From Aulosira sp. FACHB-615 (GTDB taxonomy: Bacteria; Cyanobacteriota; Cyanobacteriia; Cyanobacteriales; Nostocaceae), in assembly GCF_014698045.1 (NCBI RefSeq), contig NZ_JACJSE010000026.1:1-64000 (forward strand): 64,000 bases of DNA, written 5' to 3'. The notes beneath the pieces were generated by a model. The model ran no database searches. It had not been told where the DNA came from and worked only from the letters and a program-made list of their open reading frames with translations. Positions 10,198 through 19,684 of the stretch are shown here, one piece after another (the stretch's first letter is position 1; each line of letters starts with the position of its first letter). Position numbers and translations under genes: made by a program.

Positions 10198-11214
10198 TCA
10201 ACGCTCTCGCAACTGCTGCAATGTTTTGAAACCTAATTCTATTTTTTTCAATTCAACTTCGTTCCCATTTTTCTTTGCTAACTGTTCTGCTTTCGTGTAG
10301 CTTTGTTGCGCTTGTTCCAGTAATAACGCACCTACATAGCGATCGCCTAGTACCCTAAAGATTGTGGGATCTTGACTACCAGCTATAATCCGCGTTTTCA
10401 ATTCTTTGATAGTCTCGTCTAAAAGAAACTCGGACATAAATACAGTATCCAGATCAAGCGCCGCCTCCTCATCAGGTGGCAACCCCAGGACTTTTACTTG
10501 CTGCACTTTTGCTGAAATATCCTGAACCTTATTTAAAGGTAAAAGAGATACTACCGAAGAGCTAAAACTTAGACGTTTACTACCACGATTGGCGATTATC
10601 GTAATATTGTAAGCATTCCCATACAGCAATTCTTTTTGCTCTTTTGGGTAAGGGATAACGGTAGTATTAGTCTTTACTTGTACCTCCCAATCAACCTTAT
10701 TACCTTTTAGCACTACTGTATAGCTATCAGCATCCGCCACTGCTCGCCACGAAATATCCGGCTTATTGTTGATAATCGAATTTCCGTAGGGACTTATTAA
10801 AGCTGGCGAATTAGGTTCATCTTCTGGCCCTTTAAAATTGCGTGGGCAAAGTAGGACATTTACCACTGAACACTGCATGGATTCTTTGGCGGGGTGATCG
10901 CATATTTCCTTGTCAAATCTTGTGCTACGCTCTATAGTTATAAACTGTCGATTCAGATAGCAGAGAACCCTGACCGGACTACCATTCGGCTCTATTTTTT
11001 CACCTAAGCATATTTTTCTTCCTACTCTCCAAGTACGATCATTTCTACTATAAATTCGCCCACTTGGTTCTGCACACATTCTTTTTTCTAATATTTGCTG
11101 ACTCCAGACGCTGGTACTAGCAAATAATGAAGTAACTAAAATTAGAGTTGATAGAGTTGTTGATACTGCTATAAATCGAGGAATATAAAAAAAGTAAACC
11201 GGAGTCCGAGCCAT
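10198..11214 (-). CDS. Envelope protein, DUF928-like architecture (fibronectin-like plus C-terminal helical repeats)
   Basis: 338 aa, with a signal peptide or anchor to about residue 39 (LSTLILVTSLFASTSVWSQQ). A Cys-rich N-terminal third follows (about 40-125, seven Cys, likely disulphide-bonded). A beta-sandwich-like region (PALISPYGNSIINNKPDISWR... about 135-230) resembles a fibronectin III-type fold, and the C-terminal helices contain a TPR-like motif (LLLEQAQQSYTKAEQLAKK). The order 'sandwich then short helical repeat' parallels the DUF928 protein in the second TPS locus. It converges with the CHAT gene, the two stops being 5 nt apart. It is probably periplasmic; the function is unknown. 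Confidence 0.7.
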   Translation of the reverse strand: MARTPVYFFYIPRFIAVSTTLSTLILVTSLFASTSVWSQQILEKRMCAEPSGRIYSRNDRTWRVGRKICLGEKIEPNGSPVRVLCYLNRQFITIERSTRFDKEICDHPAKESMQCSVVNVLLCPRNFKGPEDEPNSPALISPYGNSIINNKPDISWRAVADADSYTVVLKGNKVDWEVQVKTNTTVIPYPKEQKELLYGNAYNITIIANRGSKRLSFSSSVVSLLPLNKVQDISAKVQQVKVLGLPPDEEAALDLDTVFMSEFLLDETIKELKTRIIAGSQDPTIFRVLGDRYVGALLLEQAQQSYTKAEQLAKKNGNEVELKKIELGFKTLQQLRER

Positions 11215-11256
11215 TTTTTGAAAAGTAAAACCCTAACTTTTAGTTTACTATAATAA

Positions 11257-13107
11257 CTAACGATTTTTTTTAATTATTCGCTGTAATAAACTATCTCGCC
11301 AGTTAAATACTTCCGGTAGGTCAGAATCAAGTGTCAGACAAGCTTCCCAAGCAAGAAATGAGTTATCACTATCTTCCAAAATATCGTATATTTGTGCTTT
11401 TAGACAGTGAACATCTGCTCTTTGGATATCTAATTGTTCAGCTTTTTTTAAATATTGCTGGGCTTCTTGTAATTTCTTATGTTTTAACTTTGCCCATCCC
11501 AGATTTTTGTACAATGCAGCTTGTAATTTTGGCATTTGAGTGTTTTTTAATCCTTCTCCTGCTAAAGCGATCGCTGCATCATAGTCACCTTTTAAATTTT
11601 TCAATCGTGATAAATTGTTCAAGACTTGGGCTGCTTGCTTATTAAATTTTAGAGCAACATTGTACTGTTGCTCTGCCAAGTCTTTTTCACCCATGTCATC
11701 GTACAAAGTTCCCAACCCAAAATATCCTTCCCAGGTGGGGTTTATTTGCAAAGCTTTAGAATAATTACTAGTAGCACAATCATAATCTTTTAGCAATTGG
11801 CAGACAAAAGCTAAATTAGTATAGGTGTCCACATCTTGATTATTATATTTTATCGATATAGAATAATATTTCTTGGCATCTTCTAAGTTCTTGGTGCTAC
11901 GAGCCGCTTTATCAAAATAAAAATTTGCAATATAATTCCTCACTTGAGGACTTATTTTTATAGCTGAATCAAACAATTTTTGTGCGCCCTGAGAATTATT
12001 AGCTGATTCAGCTTGTTCTCCTTGAACCACTAGACTTTTAGCTCTTAAAGGTAAGAATATTTGAAAATATGCCGTAGTTCCCAAAATCAATAATCCGAGC
12101 CAAATACTAATTCTAAATGCTTTAGATTTTGTTAATCTGTAAAATTTATTTTGCTCATTAATTTTTTCTATTCTCTGTAAAATAATTTTAGTATCTGCTG
12201 GACGTTTTCCAGGAGTGGGAGCCATCAAGCTATCAATAATATCTGCCAAAGGTTTATCAATTTGTAGTGCTTTATCTCTCCATATCAGTTTCTCTGTGTG
12301 TCGATTTGTAGGTAAATCCATTAGACGAACTCCCGTCATCATACGAACAAAAGTTCGCCCCAGAGCATAAAAATCAGACTGCGGTACAGCTTTTCCATAA
12401 ATTTGTTCTAATGGTGTATAAAAATGCGAAATTATAATTGTAATTTCATTATCTCCAGCATTTTTACCTGCCCCTCGATTAGCACCAACTTTTGTTAGAT
12501 AAGTATCTGTTATTTGCCGTGCTGTTCCAAAATCAATCAATGCTAATTGCCCATTTGGTTTGAGCATTATGTTTGCAGGTTTAATATCTCTATGAAAAAA
12601 ACCTGAATTATGTATTTTTTCTAAAATTTCTACTAACTGCTTTAACCACTCAAGTGCTACAGATTGTGAAATGGGTTGGTGAGAGTTTATCCATTTTTCT
12701 AGGTCTTGTCCTTCTATTTTGTCCATGATTAAACATCTAAGCATGAAAGGACTATTCTCAGGACGATAAGTAAAGAAATCTTCTGAACCATTCGTCTGTG
12801 GTATATTTTCACAATCTATTAATGATAAAGCCAGAGCTTCTCGCTCAATTAATTGAATTGCTTTAGAAGAAGTCCACCTGACAATTTTCATCACTCGCAC
12901 TTTTGGTACAGTAATCCATTCTGTTCCTTTATCTTCTATTTCAAAAATTTCATTATAAGTAAATGGATTATCACTCAATTCTCTTAGCGGCTTTAATAGG
13001 CGAATTCGATTGTTAATTAATAAAGACTTCCCGCAACCTAGACAAGTATCAGTGCTATCAGGATTTTCACGTTTATCACAAAGAGGATTTATACAGTAAT
13101 ATGACAT
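11257..13107 (-). CDS. Membrane Ser/Thr protein kinase with N-terminal 4-Cys zinc ribbon and C-terminal TPRs
   Basis: 616 aa. Residues 1-28 hold the cyanobacterial '4-Cys' prefix (Cys5, Cys10, Cys22, Cys25). The kinase domain (about 50-310) has a candidate ATP lysine in VMKIV (Lys74), catalytic loop HRDIKPAN (172-179) and DFG (192-194), so it should be active. One transmembrane helix follows (about 333-354), and residues 360-610 form TPR repeats that would lie outside the cytoplasm. Such kinases are common in filamentous cyanobacteria and may sense envelope partners through the TPRs. It lies 42 nt upstream of the DUF928-like gene on the same strand, so co-transcription is likely. It extends the TPS/CHAT locus with a signalling component. 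Confidence 0.92.
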   Translation of the reverse strand: MSYYCINPLCDKRENPDSTDTCLGCGKSLLINNRIRLLKPLRELSDNPFTYNEIFEIEDKGTEWITVPKVRVMKIVRWTSSKAIQLIEREALALSLIDCENIPQTNGSEDFFTYRPENSPFMLRCLIMDKIEGQDLEKWINSHQPISQSVALEWLKQLVEILEKIHNSGFFHRDIKPANIMLKPNGQLALIDFGTARQITDTYLTKVGANRGAGKNAGDNEITIIISHFYTPLEQIYGKAVPQSDFYALGRTFVRMMTGVRLMDLPTNRHTEKLIWRDKALQIDKPLADIIDSLMAPTPGKRPADTKIILQRIEKINEQNKFYRLTKSKAFRISIWLGLLILGTTAYFQIFLPLRAKSLVVQGEQAESANNSQGAQKLFDSAIKISPQVRNYIANFYFDKAARSTKNLEDAKKYYSISIKYNNQDVDTYTNLAFVCQLLKDYDCATSNYSKALQINPTWEGYFGLGTLYDDMGEKDLAEQQYNVALKFNKQAAQVLNNLSRLKNLKGDYDAAIALAGEGLKNTQMPKLQAALYKNLGWAKLKHKKLQEAQQYLKKAEQLDIQRADVHCLKAQIYDILEDSDNSFLAWEACLTLDSDLPEVFNWRDSLLQRIIKKNR

Positions 13108-14049
13108 ATTATTTTAGATTTTAATTTTTTAAATTAGTAATTTTATCTAAATGATTATCAAAATTTTGATTTTCAAACTTAGAGTTTTAATTACTTAATA
13201 AAATATCTACTGGTAATTCCCCATATATAGCTTTTTATATAACTAGTGTTTTCACACAGCAGGAGCATAGGCGTTCGTCGATTCATCCTAAAAAGGGAAT
13301 ATAGAGGTTACTCTCTTTTAAATAATAGCCTTTCGATTTTTTTGGTAAACTCAAGTAAAGCACTTGCCTAGCAAGGTTTTTATTACAACCAACAAAGCAC
13401 TGTTTAGCTGAAAAGTACAGCTACTTTATTTAAGTTTTCTTAATATTTTTTTATAAATCTTAGGTTGAGCAGGGAGAGAAAATTTTCTGCTTGCCTCTCT
13501 TGATGCTCCATGAATAAATTTCTTATCCGACCCAATACCTCTCGGTTAAGGAATTAGGAGTGACTTTTACTCACGAAGTTATCATGGTTTCAAGTGTGCA
13601 ACCTGCTCCATTTTTGACAGGATGAGAGCTTAACCGAAAAGTATTGTTATCCGACCCGTATTGCTTGTGCTGTCCAGCATACAGATTTGTCTTTGAGAAC
13701 CCAACTACTGGAAGCTTCAGCTTGTCGTTGCTGTCAAGTTTTGGGTAAAGGTATAGTTTTTTAGTTATGCCTTCTTATCAAAAATCTTCTTCACTAGTAT
13801 TGCTATTTTTTCTTTTTAGTGATACATAATTATTGTTTTAGGTTACTTTAAGTAACATTTATAGTGACTTAAGCCTTTCATGTTGACCGCGAAACTAAGA
13901 GGACTTGGAAAAACTACAACTTTAGACATAGATAAAGCAAATTTATCTTCGCACTTGCACAAAATATGTTACATCAATGTAAAATACATCTAACATCTAT
14001 TCGTGAAAAACCAATACTATGAGTTGTGACTTAGGGTAAGAGTAAACCT
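13108..14049. other. Long non-coding interval between kinase and STAND genes
   Basis: About 940 bases without a convincing gene on either strand. It contains the inverted/direct repeat composite at 13523-13657 and the presumed promoters for the two flanking divergent genes. The last 60 bases before the STAND gene contain a purine-rich stretch (AGGGTAAGAG) that can serve as its ribosome-binding site. Confidence 0.5.
13523..13657. repeat. Nested direct and inverted repeat pair
   Basis: TTATCCGACCC occurs at 13523-13533 and again at 13647-13657, both on the + strand. Between them, CAATACCTCTCGGTTAAG (13533-13550) and CTTAACCGAAAAGTATTG (13629-13646) are inverted copies with two mismatches over 18 nt. 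The unit could be a degenerate small mobile repeat, a regulatory region or a recombination scar; nothing in the 78-nt interior is coding. Confidence 0.55.
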
Positions 14050-15525
14050 ATGGTTTTGCTTGTTAGACGTGGGAGAAAACCTCTCATTCTTCCAAAAGAA
14101 CAGCAGTCCTCTGATTCACCATCTTTGCCATCTGTAACTTTTGAAGAAGCTGTAACAACAGTTAACAATTTAGTTTTTACCCAAAAACGACGATATTTGT
14201 CTGAGGCTGAGATTGTTGTACTGAAGGGAGCATGGAATAGTCAGGATTTTTCTGAAATAATAGCCCAGCAAACAACATACGCTGGCAATTATCTACAACG
14301 TCGCGTAGCTCCTCAGCTATGGACTTTGCTTTCTGAAGTTCTAGGGGAACCAGTAATTAAGCGAAAGGCGCGATTTCTGTTAGAGCAAGCTGTCAGAAAG
14401 TATTCTAATTCAGACCTATCCTCTGACATTAACAGTGAAGGTTCAGGTTCTATCAAAGGTCAGCCTCCTGACACATCTGTTTTTTATGGTAGAAAACAAG
14501 AACTATTGCAGTTAAAAAAGTTAATTAGCGACTATCGCTGTGTACCCATTACCGGAGTTCCTGGAATTGGCAAGAGTACTTTATCTGCAAAACTTTTATC
14601 GGATATTAGCTTAGAATCTTCACAAAAATTTGATTTTCTCATCTGGAAATCAATTACTCATCCAGTACCAATTCAGGATCTAGTGGCTGATTTAATTAAG
14701 CTAATCCACCCAATAGAACCATCTATAGTTTTACCTGACCAAACACAAGCAATTATTACTGTTTTAATTAAGCATTTACATTCACACCGTTGTTTAGTCG
14801 TTCTAGATGGCTTTGAAGCTTTATTCAGAGCTTCCAATTTAGAGCAACGCCTAGAGTATAAAATACTGATACGACGTTTATTAGAGGAAGAACATCAAAG
14901 CCGCTTCATATTAAATTGTCGTGTTTTTCCCAGCGATTTAAATACTGTCTTGAAATATAAACAAGCTATTACTTGCTTTCGATTGGAAGGATTAGACACA
15001 GAATCTGCAAGGCAATTGTTGACTGATCAAGGCTTAACAGATCAAGATAAATTACTCGACATAATTTATACTTATCGTGGTAATGTTGCAGAATTACAAG
15101 CAGTAGCCCAACGAATTAAATATTTTTTTGCTGGAAGTGCAGAAAAATTTTATCAGCACAAAACAACTTTTATTACCGATGAGTTTCAGTCAATGCTTGA
15201 TGAAACTTTTAGTGAAGTCTTGACTCCGCTTGAACGATACATCATGGTTTACTTGGCAGAGAGAATATCTTTAGATGTAAGTTTTCTTAGCTTCAATAAT
15301 TTATTGATTGAAATCAATTCTCAATATGATAACTCTGCTTCCACTTCAACAATAATTAAAGCCTTAGAAAACCTTGAAAGATTTTCATTAGTTGAGAGTA
15401 TGAAAGACCCCAACACTAAGGAAATTAGCTTCACTTTACAACCCGTAGTCAAAAAATACATTACCCAAAATTCATTAGGGTTGTTGCCTGCTAATGCTTT
15501 TCCATCACCAGCAAACGCATCATGA
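14050..15525 (+). CDS. STAND NTPase with N-terminal vMAP-type HTH domain and NB-ARC
   Basis: 491 aa. Residues 28-115 match the helix-turn-helix N-terminal module found before NB-ARC domains in cyanobacteria (LSEAEIVVLKGAWNSQDFSEI, then VAPQLWTLLSEVLGEPV). The NTPase has Walker A GVPGIGKST (169-177) and Walker B CLVVLDGFEA (about 248-257), then ARC and winged-helix segments. Unlike many relatives it stops there: no WD40, TPR or effector domain follows, so it is either a short form or a truncated one. STAND proteins are signal-switch ATPases, often in immunity or regulation; neither role is proven here. A 35-codon ORF overlaps its stop by 4 nt. Confidence 0.85.
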   Translation: MVLLVRRGRKPLILPKEQQSSDSPSLPSVTFEEAVTTVNNLVFTQKRRYLSEAEIVVLKGAWNSQDFSEIIAQQTTYAGNYLQRRVAPQLWTLLSEVLGEPVIKRKARFLLEQAVRKYSNSDLSSDINSEGSGSIKGQPPDTSVFYGRKQELLQLKKLISDYRCVPITGVPGIGKSTLSAKLLSDISLESSQKFDFLIWKSITHPVPIQDLVADLIKLIHPIEPSIVLPDQTQAIITVLIKHLHSHRCLVVLDGFEALFRASNLEQRLEYKILIRRLLEEEHQSRFILNCRVFPSDLNTVLKYKQAITCFRLEGLDTESARQLLTDQGLTDQDKLLDIIYTYRGNVAELQAVAQRIKYFFAGSAEKFYQHKTTFITDEFQSMLDETFSEVLTPLERYIMVYLAERISLDVSFLSFNNLLIEINSQYDNSASTSTIIKALENLERFSLVESMKDPNTKEISFTLQPVVKKYITQNSLGLLPANAFPSPANAS

Positions 15526-15629
15526 AGGCAAACCCGACATACAAGTTTTCGAGCGCAAGCCCAAGACAGAATCAACGCAAAGGGCAGCTTGAGGAAAACC
15601 AAATAAAACTGGAGGTAACGACAACTTAA
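15522..15629 (+). CDS. Possible 35-residue coupled ORF
   Basis: ATG overlaps the STAND stop as ATGA and reads 35 codons to TAA. The product is polar, Lys/Gln/Ser-rich and has no membrane segment. The coupling geometry is the only positive sign; composition does not prove translation. It may instead be the eroded tail of a longer ancestral STAND protein. Confidence 0.22.
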   Translation: MKANPTYKFSSASPRQNQRKGQLEENQIKLEVTTT

Positions 15630-16032
15630 CAATCAAAATCTTGCTAGATGCGAAAATAACCAATGTTCTGTAAGATCAAGCTGGTCATCAAAGGAGGTAA
15701 AAAAATATAAACGATTTAAAGGGCAAAACCTACTAAGGAGTTGGCCTTGCCCGGAAATTAGATAATTCAATAATTCCAGAGCGGGGTTGCTATTGGAATG
15801 ACTAAGAAAGTGGCCGAAAGTTTGGCGACTGAAAACCACTAACTTGTCAGGAAAACACCCACGCTGCTTTACTTTGCCATTATAGCGACAAAGGCACAAG
15901 TACAGCTACTTTTTGCTGGCTACTTTTTTGCATTTTGGCAAAAAATTTATAATTTCATTATGTAAATTTTTATAAAGCAGTGTGAAAACCTCTCTCTGAA
16001 GCTGAAAATCATAGCTATCAGAGGAATCTACT
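15630..16032. promoter_or_regulatory. Leader/origin-proximal region of the replication gene
   Basis: About 400 bases with no convincing gene; a minus-strand ORF of 88 codons is poor in composition. An AT hairpin (TTTTTTGC at 15924-15931 and GCAAAAAA at 15938-15945) lies about 90 nt before the GTG start of the replication protein. A GAGG ribosome-binding-like run starts near 16020. I cannot place an origin, but the region next to rep is the natural candidate. Confidence 0.35.
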
Positions 16033-19000
16033 GTGTTAAATAACCAATACCCCCAAGAATCGGGGATTGGAGCGCAAGTGTTATCTGAAATTTCAGATAG
16101 TACATTTTCTGAATACCCCAATAATCTAACAGCAGCCGAGTATCATGAATTGGCTGTTGCCAGTGCAATTCATCCTGAGATAATTGCCCGAAATTTCCGG
16201 CATATCGAAGGAGAAACCGTATATAGTTATTTGTTCATATCCCCAGCTATCCCCCGAAAAAATGCTGGACGAGTGACAGATGGTTTTTTAAAAGCGTACC
16301 AACATCTCACCACTGGAGGGATGTGGATATCGGGAGTTGACCCGCAACAAAACTGGGAACCAATGGAGTGGGGACGACTCAAACCCACCAACCCGCGTAT
16401 TGACGGGGAAAAAGGTAAGCCCGTAAAGTACGAGTCACCGCCAAAAGTCCCAAACCGTGTTACTTATTTTGACATCCCCAACTGTATTTGGGATTCGGTG
16501 GCAAAACGTTACAATATCAAACGCTACCACTGCCCCCTGGCGCTGCGATTACAAGACAGACTGCATCCAATACTGTTCTGGGAGTGGGTACAGCGACACC
16601 CCGAAATACCTATAATTCTGTGCGAAGGCGAGAAGAAGGCGGCCTGTTTACTCAGTTTAGGATTTGCGGCGATCGCCCTCCCTGGTATCTGGAACGGACG
16701 AGTGGGAAAGAAAGATTTTGACGAAAGGCTGCATCCTGACTTATTACCACTGGCACAGAAGGGGCGAAAATTCATTATTCTGTTTGACTACGAAACCAAA
16801 CCCAACACCCGTTGGTCGGTTTATCAAGCAACTGTAAGAACTGGTAAAACAATTGAGGCTGTTGGCTGTGCTTGTGAGGTGGCACTGCTGCCAGGGTCGG
16901 AGAAAGGCGTTGATGATTTTGTGGTTGCTAGAGGTGATGATGCCAATGCACTGTTGACAGCAATTATTGATGATGCTCACTCATTGAAAGATTATCAGCA
17001 ATTGTTCCTCATCAAGCACCGGGGACTGAGAAAGTATAGACCAGATGCGCTGATCAATACAAAATATTTAACCCAAGCAGTTGCAGTTCAGGACAAAGAA
17101 ACAACCAACATACCACAACAGACAGTATGTGTATTACAAACCCAAAAGCCAGAAAAACCTTTTGATTTTCTGCCTCAGCCAGAGCAGTCAGAGCAGCCAG
17201 AGCAACCAGAGGAAATACCCCCAGGTCATCGCGGAAAAATCAAGTACAAGCTCAAAAAATTGAGACAACAGCCACAACCCAAAAGTATTATCTTCCCAAA
17301 AACAGGCTTAGTGGTACTGATTTCTGACATGGGTACGGGGAAAACCGAATTAATGCGTTGGTGGCGTGATGCTCACCCTGACCAAAGATTTCTCAACAAC
17401 GGGCATCGGGTGAATCTGCTGAAAAATCTGGCAGAACGTTTGAAAACCTTGATGTATTCTGACCTTGGTTATGCTGGCATGACCCAAGCACAAGCCCTCA
17501 GCATTACCATCGACAGTTTATATAAGTTAAACACCCAGGCCCTAACTTACGGCTGTATTTTCATTGACGAAACTTGCCAATACCTGACACACCTACTGCA
17601 CAGTAATACTTGCAAGGAACATCGCGCACTCATACTGTCTGTATTAGAACATATTGTTTACAATGCGCCTTTAGTTGTCATCGCTGACGCACACATGGAT
17701 GACATCACCATTGATTTTTTCATGGCCATGCGACCAGTTGGGGAGCAACCATACATTATTAAAAATGAATGGAAGAATGGAGAGCGCACCATCTATTGGT
17801 ATGAGGGGATGGATTCTTCCGCGTTGGTGGCGCAAATCTCGGCGGCAATCATGATGGGTCAAAAAGTCATGGTGGTTTCGGATTCTAAACGATTCATCAA
17901 GAAACTTGACAAATCTTTGAGTATACAGATTTTAGAGTCTGACCCAATACCACAGGATCAAGAAGCTGCTACTTTATCTCTAAAACCACCTCATTCCCAC
18001 ACCCATAAATCTTTACGAGTTTGGTCTGTACATTCTGATAATTCCGGCAGTGATGAGAATGTGGCCTTCATTAAGGACATCACCAACGCTGTCGAGAATA
18101 TAGATGTACTTCTAACTTCGCCTAGTCTGGGTACTGGTGTTGACATCTCACAATATCATTTTGATTTAGTATTCGGTGTCTTTCATGCAGTTTCCCAAAC
18201 TGCCACCGAATGCGCTCAACAGCTGTGGCGTTATCGTCCCAAAGTGCCGATTCATGTTTGGGTAGCACCTCTTCCACCATTCGGTTACAAAGAAATCAAC
18301 CCCACCAAAATCAAGGAAAGGATACTTCAAACGAATGAAATCACTGCTTTTCTCATCAAAATCGACCGGCAAACAGGTAAGCGCGGGGCTGAGAAAGATT
18401 GGGCATTAGACGCTTACTGTCAAATTCAAGCTGCACGTCACCAGTCAATCAATAACTTACGGGCTGACCTGAGATCACTGTTGTCCGACATGGGTAATAC
18501 TATTGTCCCAGTCGGAGATCATATTGATGTCGCAACTTGGGAATCCTTAAAATATGCGGCTGAGGCTCTAGATGCTGCTCATCATCAGTCTGTCGCCAAA
18601 GCAAATACCATCTCAAGGAGTGAGTACCGCGCACGGCAAAGTAAGGATTATCTTTCACCTGACGAATTTTTTGAATGTGAGAAGTTTCGCATTCACGATG
18701 CTTATGGTGTGGAAGTCACCGAATCTCTCGTCGAAAAAGACAACGGCGGTCGGTTAATAGGTGCGATCGCATCTTTAGAGGCTATCTTATCTCCATCCCA
18801 AGAGACAATCCTGGATTCTCGGACTAATCAACAATACCCCGCACCCCCAGAATTTGTCAGTGCTAAAGATTTAGCTGAACGTAACAAGCTACCCTTTTGT
18901 ATGGATTGGAGTAATTATTCCGCCAAGTGGTTAGCTCGATTTAACTTAGGTTTACACCACATTCTCAAACGATTAGTAGCGGGTGAAGAAATTACTGCTG

Positions 19001-19653
19001 CCGACGAACAACTATTAAATCTGACCCACAGAGCAAAAGAATGCGCTGCTCACATTAAAGCAATTTTGGGGTTTACTATCCCTAGTGATTGTCAACCGAT
19101 TTGGTTGTTGGCCACTTTAGTCGCGCAGTTGGGACTAAGTTTAGATTTTCGTAAATCTGGTAAACGTGGACAACAAGTTAAATTGTTCTCGCTTTCAAAA
19201 TCCGAATTAGATTTTGCATTAAAAGTTATCGCTCATCGTCAACAGCAACGGAGTGATTACGCTCAAACACAGTCATTACAAGGGGTTGAATCGGCTTCTT
19301 CTCCCGTATCCACCCCCCCCTTAATTGGTACAGGAAATCCCTTAGTTGGGGGGGCGGATACTACGCCTTCCTTGAAAGCAGGGGAGCAGGGGAGACAGAT
19401 TTTTGCCCCCTGCCCCGAAACCTCTTCATCTGATCGCACTACCCTACTTCACTGTGTAGAAATACTTCGCTCTGGTATTACCAAAGGAGCCGAGGCTATC
19501 AAAGGCATTCTCAAGCGATGGGCCACTGATTGGCGGTGGCACGTTGTTTTGCAACTGGAGGCTTTAGCACAAGAAGAATTGCAGGCGATTGCCCTTGCGC
19601 TGCCGCAGTTTTATGAGTGGTTGGATGAATCGGTGTTGCCAATGGAAGCATAA
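16033..19653 (+). CDS. CyRepA1-like plasmid replication protein (DUF3854 Toprim-like plus superfamily helicase)
   Basis: 1,206 aa, GTG start. A DUF3854/Toprim-like domain at about 193-300 has IILCEGEKKAACLL and FIILFDYETK, then PGSEKGVDDFVV. A Pro/Glu/Gln linker (about 375-400) leads to an ATPase/helicase with Walker A SDMGTGKTE (431-439), Walker B CIFIDETCQY (508-517), and the late helicase motifs PSLGTGVDIS and QQLWRYRP near 695-735. This matches the CyRepA1 family of replication initiators of large cyanobacterial plasmids (family knowledge). Residues about 1092-1135 are encoded by an inserted GC-rich repeat. A tyrosine recombinase follows 64 nt downstream. An 18-bp palindrome lies inside the first 25 codons. 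The partial gene at 60.6-64 kb is a paralogue of the N-terminal half. Confidence 0.85.
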   Translation: MLNNQYPQESGIGAQVLSEISDSTFSEYPNNLTAAEYHELAVASAIHPEIIARNFRHIEGETVYSYLFISPAIPRKNAGRVTDGFLKAYQHLTTGGMWISGVDPQQNWEPMEWGRLKPTNPRIDGEKGKPVKYESPPKVPNRVTYFDIPNCIWDSVAKRYNIKRYHCPLALRLQDRLHPILFWEWVQRHPEIPIILCEGEKKAACLLSLGFAAIALPGIWNGRVGKKDFDERLHPDLLPLAQKGRKFIILFDYETKPNTRWSVYQATVRTGKTIEAVGCACEVALLPGSEKGVDDFVVARGDDANALLTAIIDDAHSLKDYQQLFLIKHRGLRKYRPDALINTKYLTQAVAVQDKETTNIPQQTVCVLQTQKPEKPFDFLPQPEQSEQPEQPEEIPPGHRGKIKYKLKKLRQQPQPKSIIFPKTGLVVLISDMGTGKTELMRWWRDAHPDQRFLNNGHRVNLLKNLAERLKTLMYSDLGYAGMTQAQALSITIDSLYKLNTQALTYGCIFIDETCQYLTHLLHSNTCKEHRALILSVLEHIVYNAPLVVIADAHMDDITIDFFMAMRPVGEQPYIIKNEWKNGERTIYWYEGMDSSALVAQISAAIMMGQKVMVVSDSKRFIKKLDKSLSIQILESDPIPQDQEAATLSLKPPHSHTHKSLRVWSVHSDNSGSDENVAFIKDITNAVENIDVLLTSPSLGTGVDISQYHFDLVFGVFHAVSQTATECAQQLWRYRPKVPIHVWVAPLPPFGYKEINPTKIKERILQTNEITAFLIKIDRQTGKRGAEKDWALDAYCQIQAARHQSINNLRADLRSLLSDMGNTIVPVGDHIDVATWESLKYAAEALDAAHHQSVAKANTISRSEYRARQSKDYLSPDEFFECEKFRIHDAYGVEVTESLVEKDNGGRLIGAIASLEAILSPSQETILDSRTNQQYPAPPEFVSAKDLAERNKLPFCMDWSNYSAKWLARFNLGLHHILKRLVAGEEITAADEQLLNLTHRAKECAAHIKAILGFTIPSDCQPIWLLATLVAQLGLSLDFRKSGKRGQQVKLFSLSKSELDFALKVIAHRQQQRSDYAQTQSLQGVESASSPVSTPPLIGTGNPLVGGADTTPSLKAGEQGRQIFAPCPETSSSDRTTLLHCVEILRSGITKGAEAIKGILKRWATDWRWHVVLQLEALAQEELQAIALALPQFYEWLDESVLPMEA
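16082..16099. promoter_or_regulatory. 18-bp perfect palindrome at the 5' end of the rep gene
   Basis: TATCTGAAATTTCAGATA is a perfect inverted repeat starting at codon 17 of the replication gene. It may be an operator for autorepression, an mRNA hairpin controlling translation, or chance. It is coding at the same time (LSEISDS). Confidence 0.4.
19306..19430. repeat. GC-rich inverted repeat inserted in-frame in rep
   Basis: GTATCCACCCCCCC (19306-19319) and GGGGGGGCGGATAC (19348-19361) are inverted arms with one mismatch. They are followed by a 'GCAGGGGAGCAGGGGAG' type run near 19378-19397 and its complement CCCCCTGCCCC at 19417-19427. Such runs are common between genes in Nostoc-like genomes; here they are translated as a Pro/Gly-rich linker in the replication protein. 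Confidence 0.6.
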
Positions 19654-19684
19654 GGCGATCGCGCTGTCCCTTTGGATGGGAAAA

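Noticed and set aside
15633..15899. Minus-strand ORF of 88 codons in the gap before the replication gene
   Set aside because: Composition looks random, with many Phe/Leu/Ser/Cys and no ribosome-binding site.
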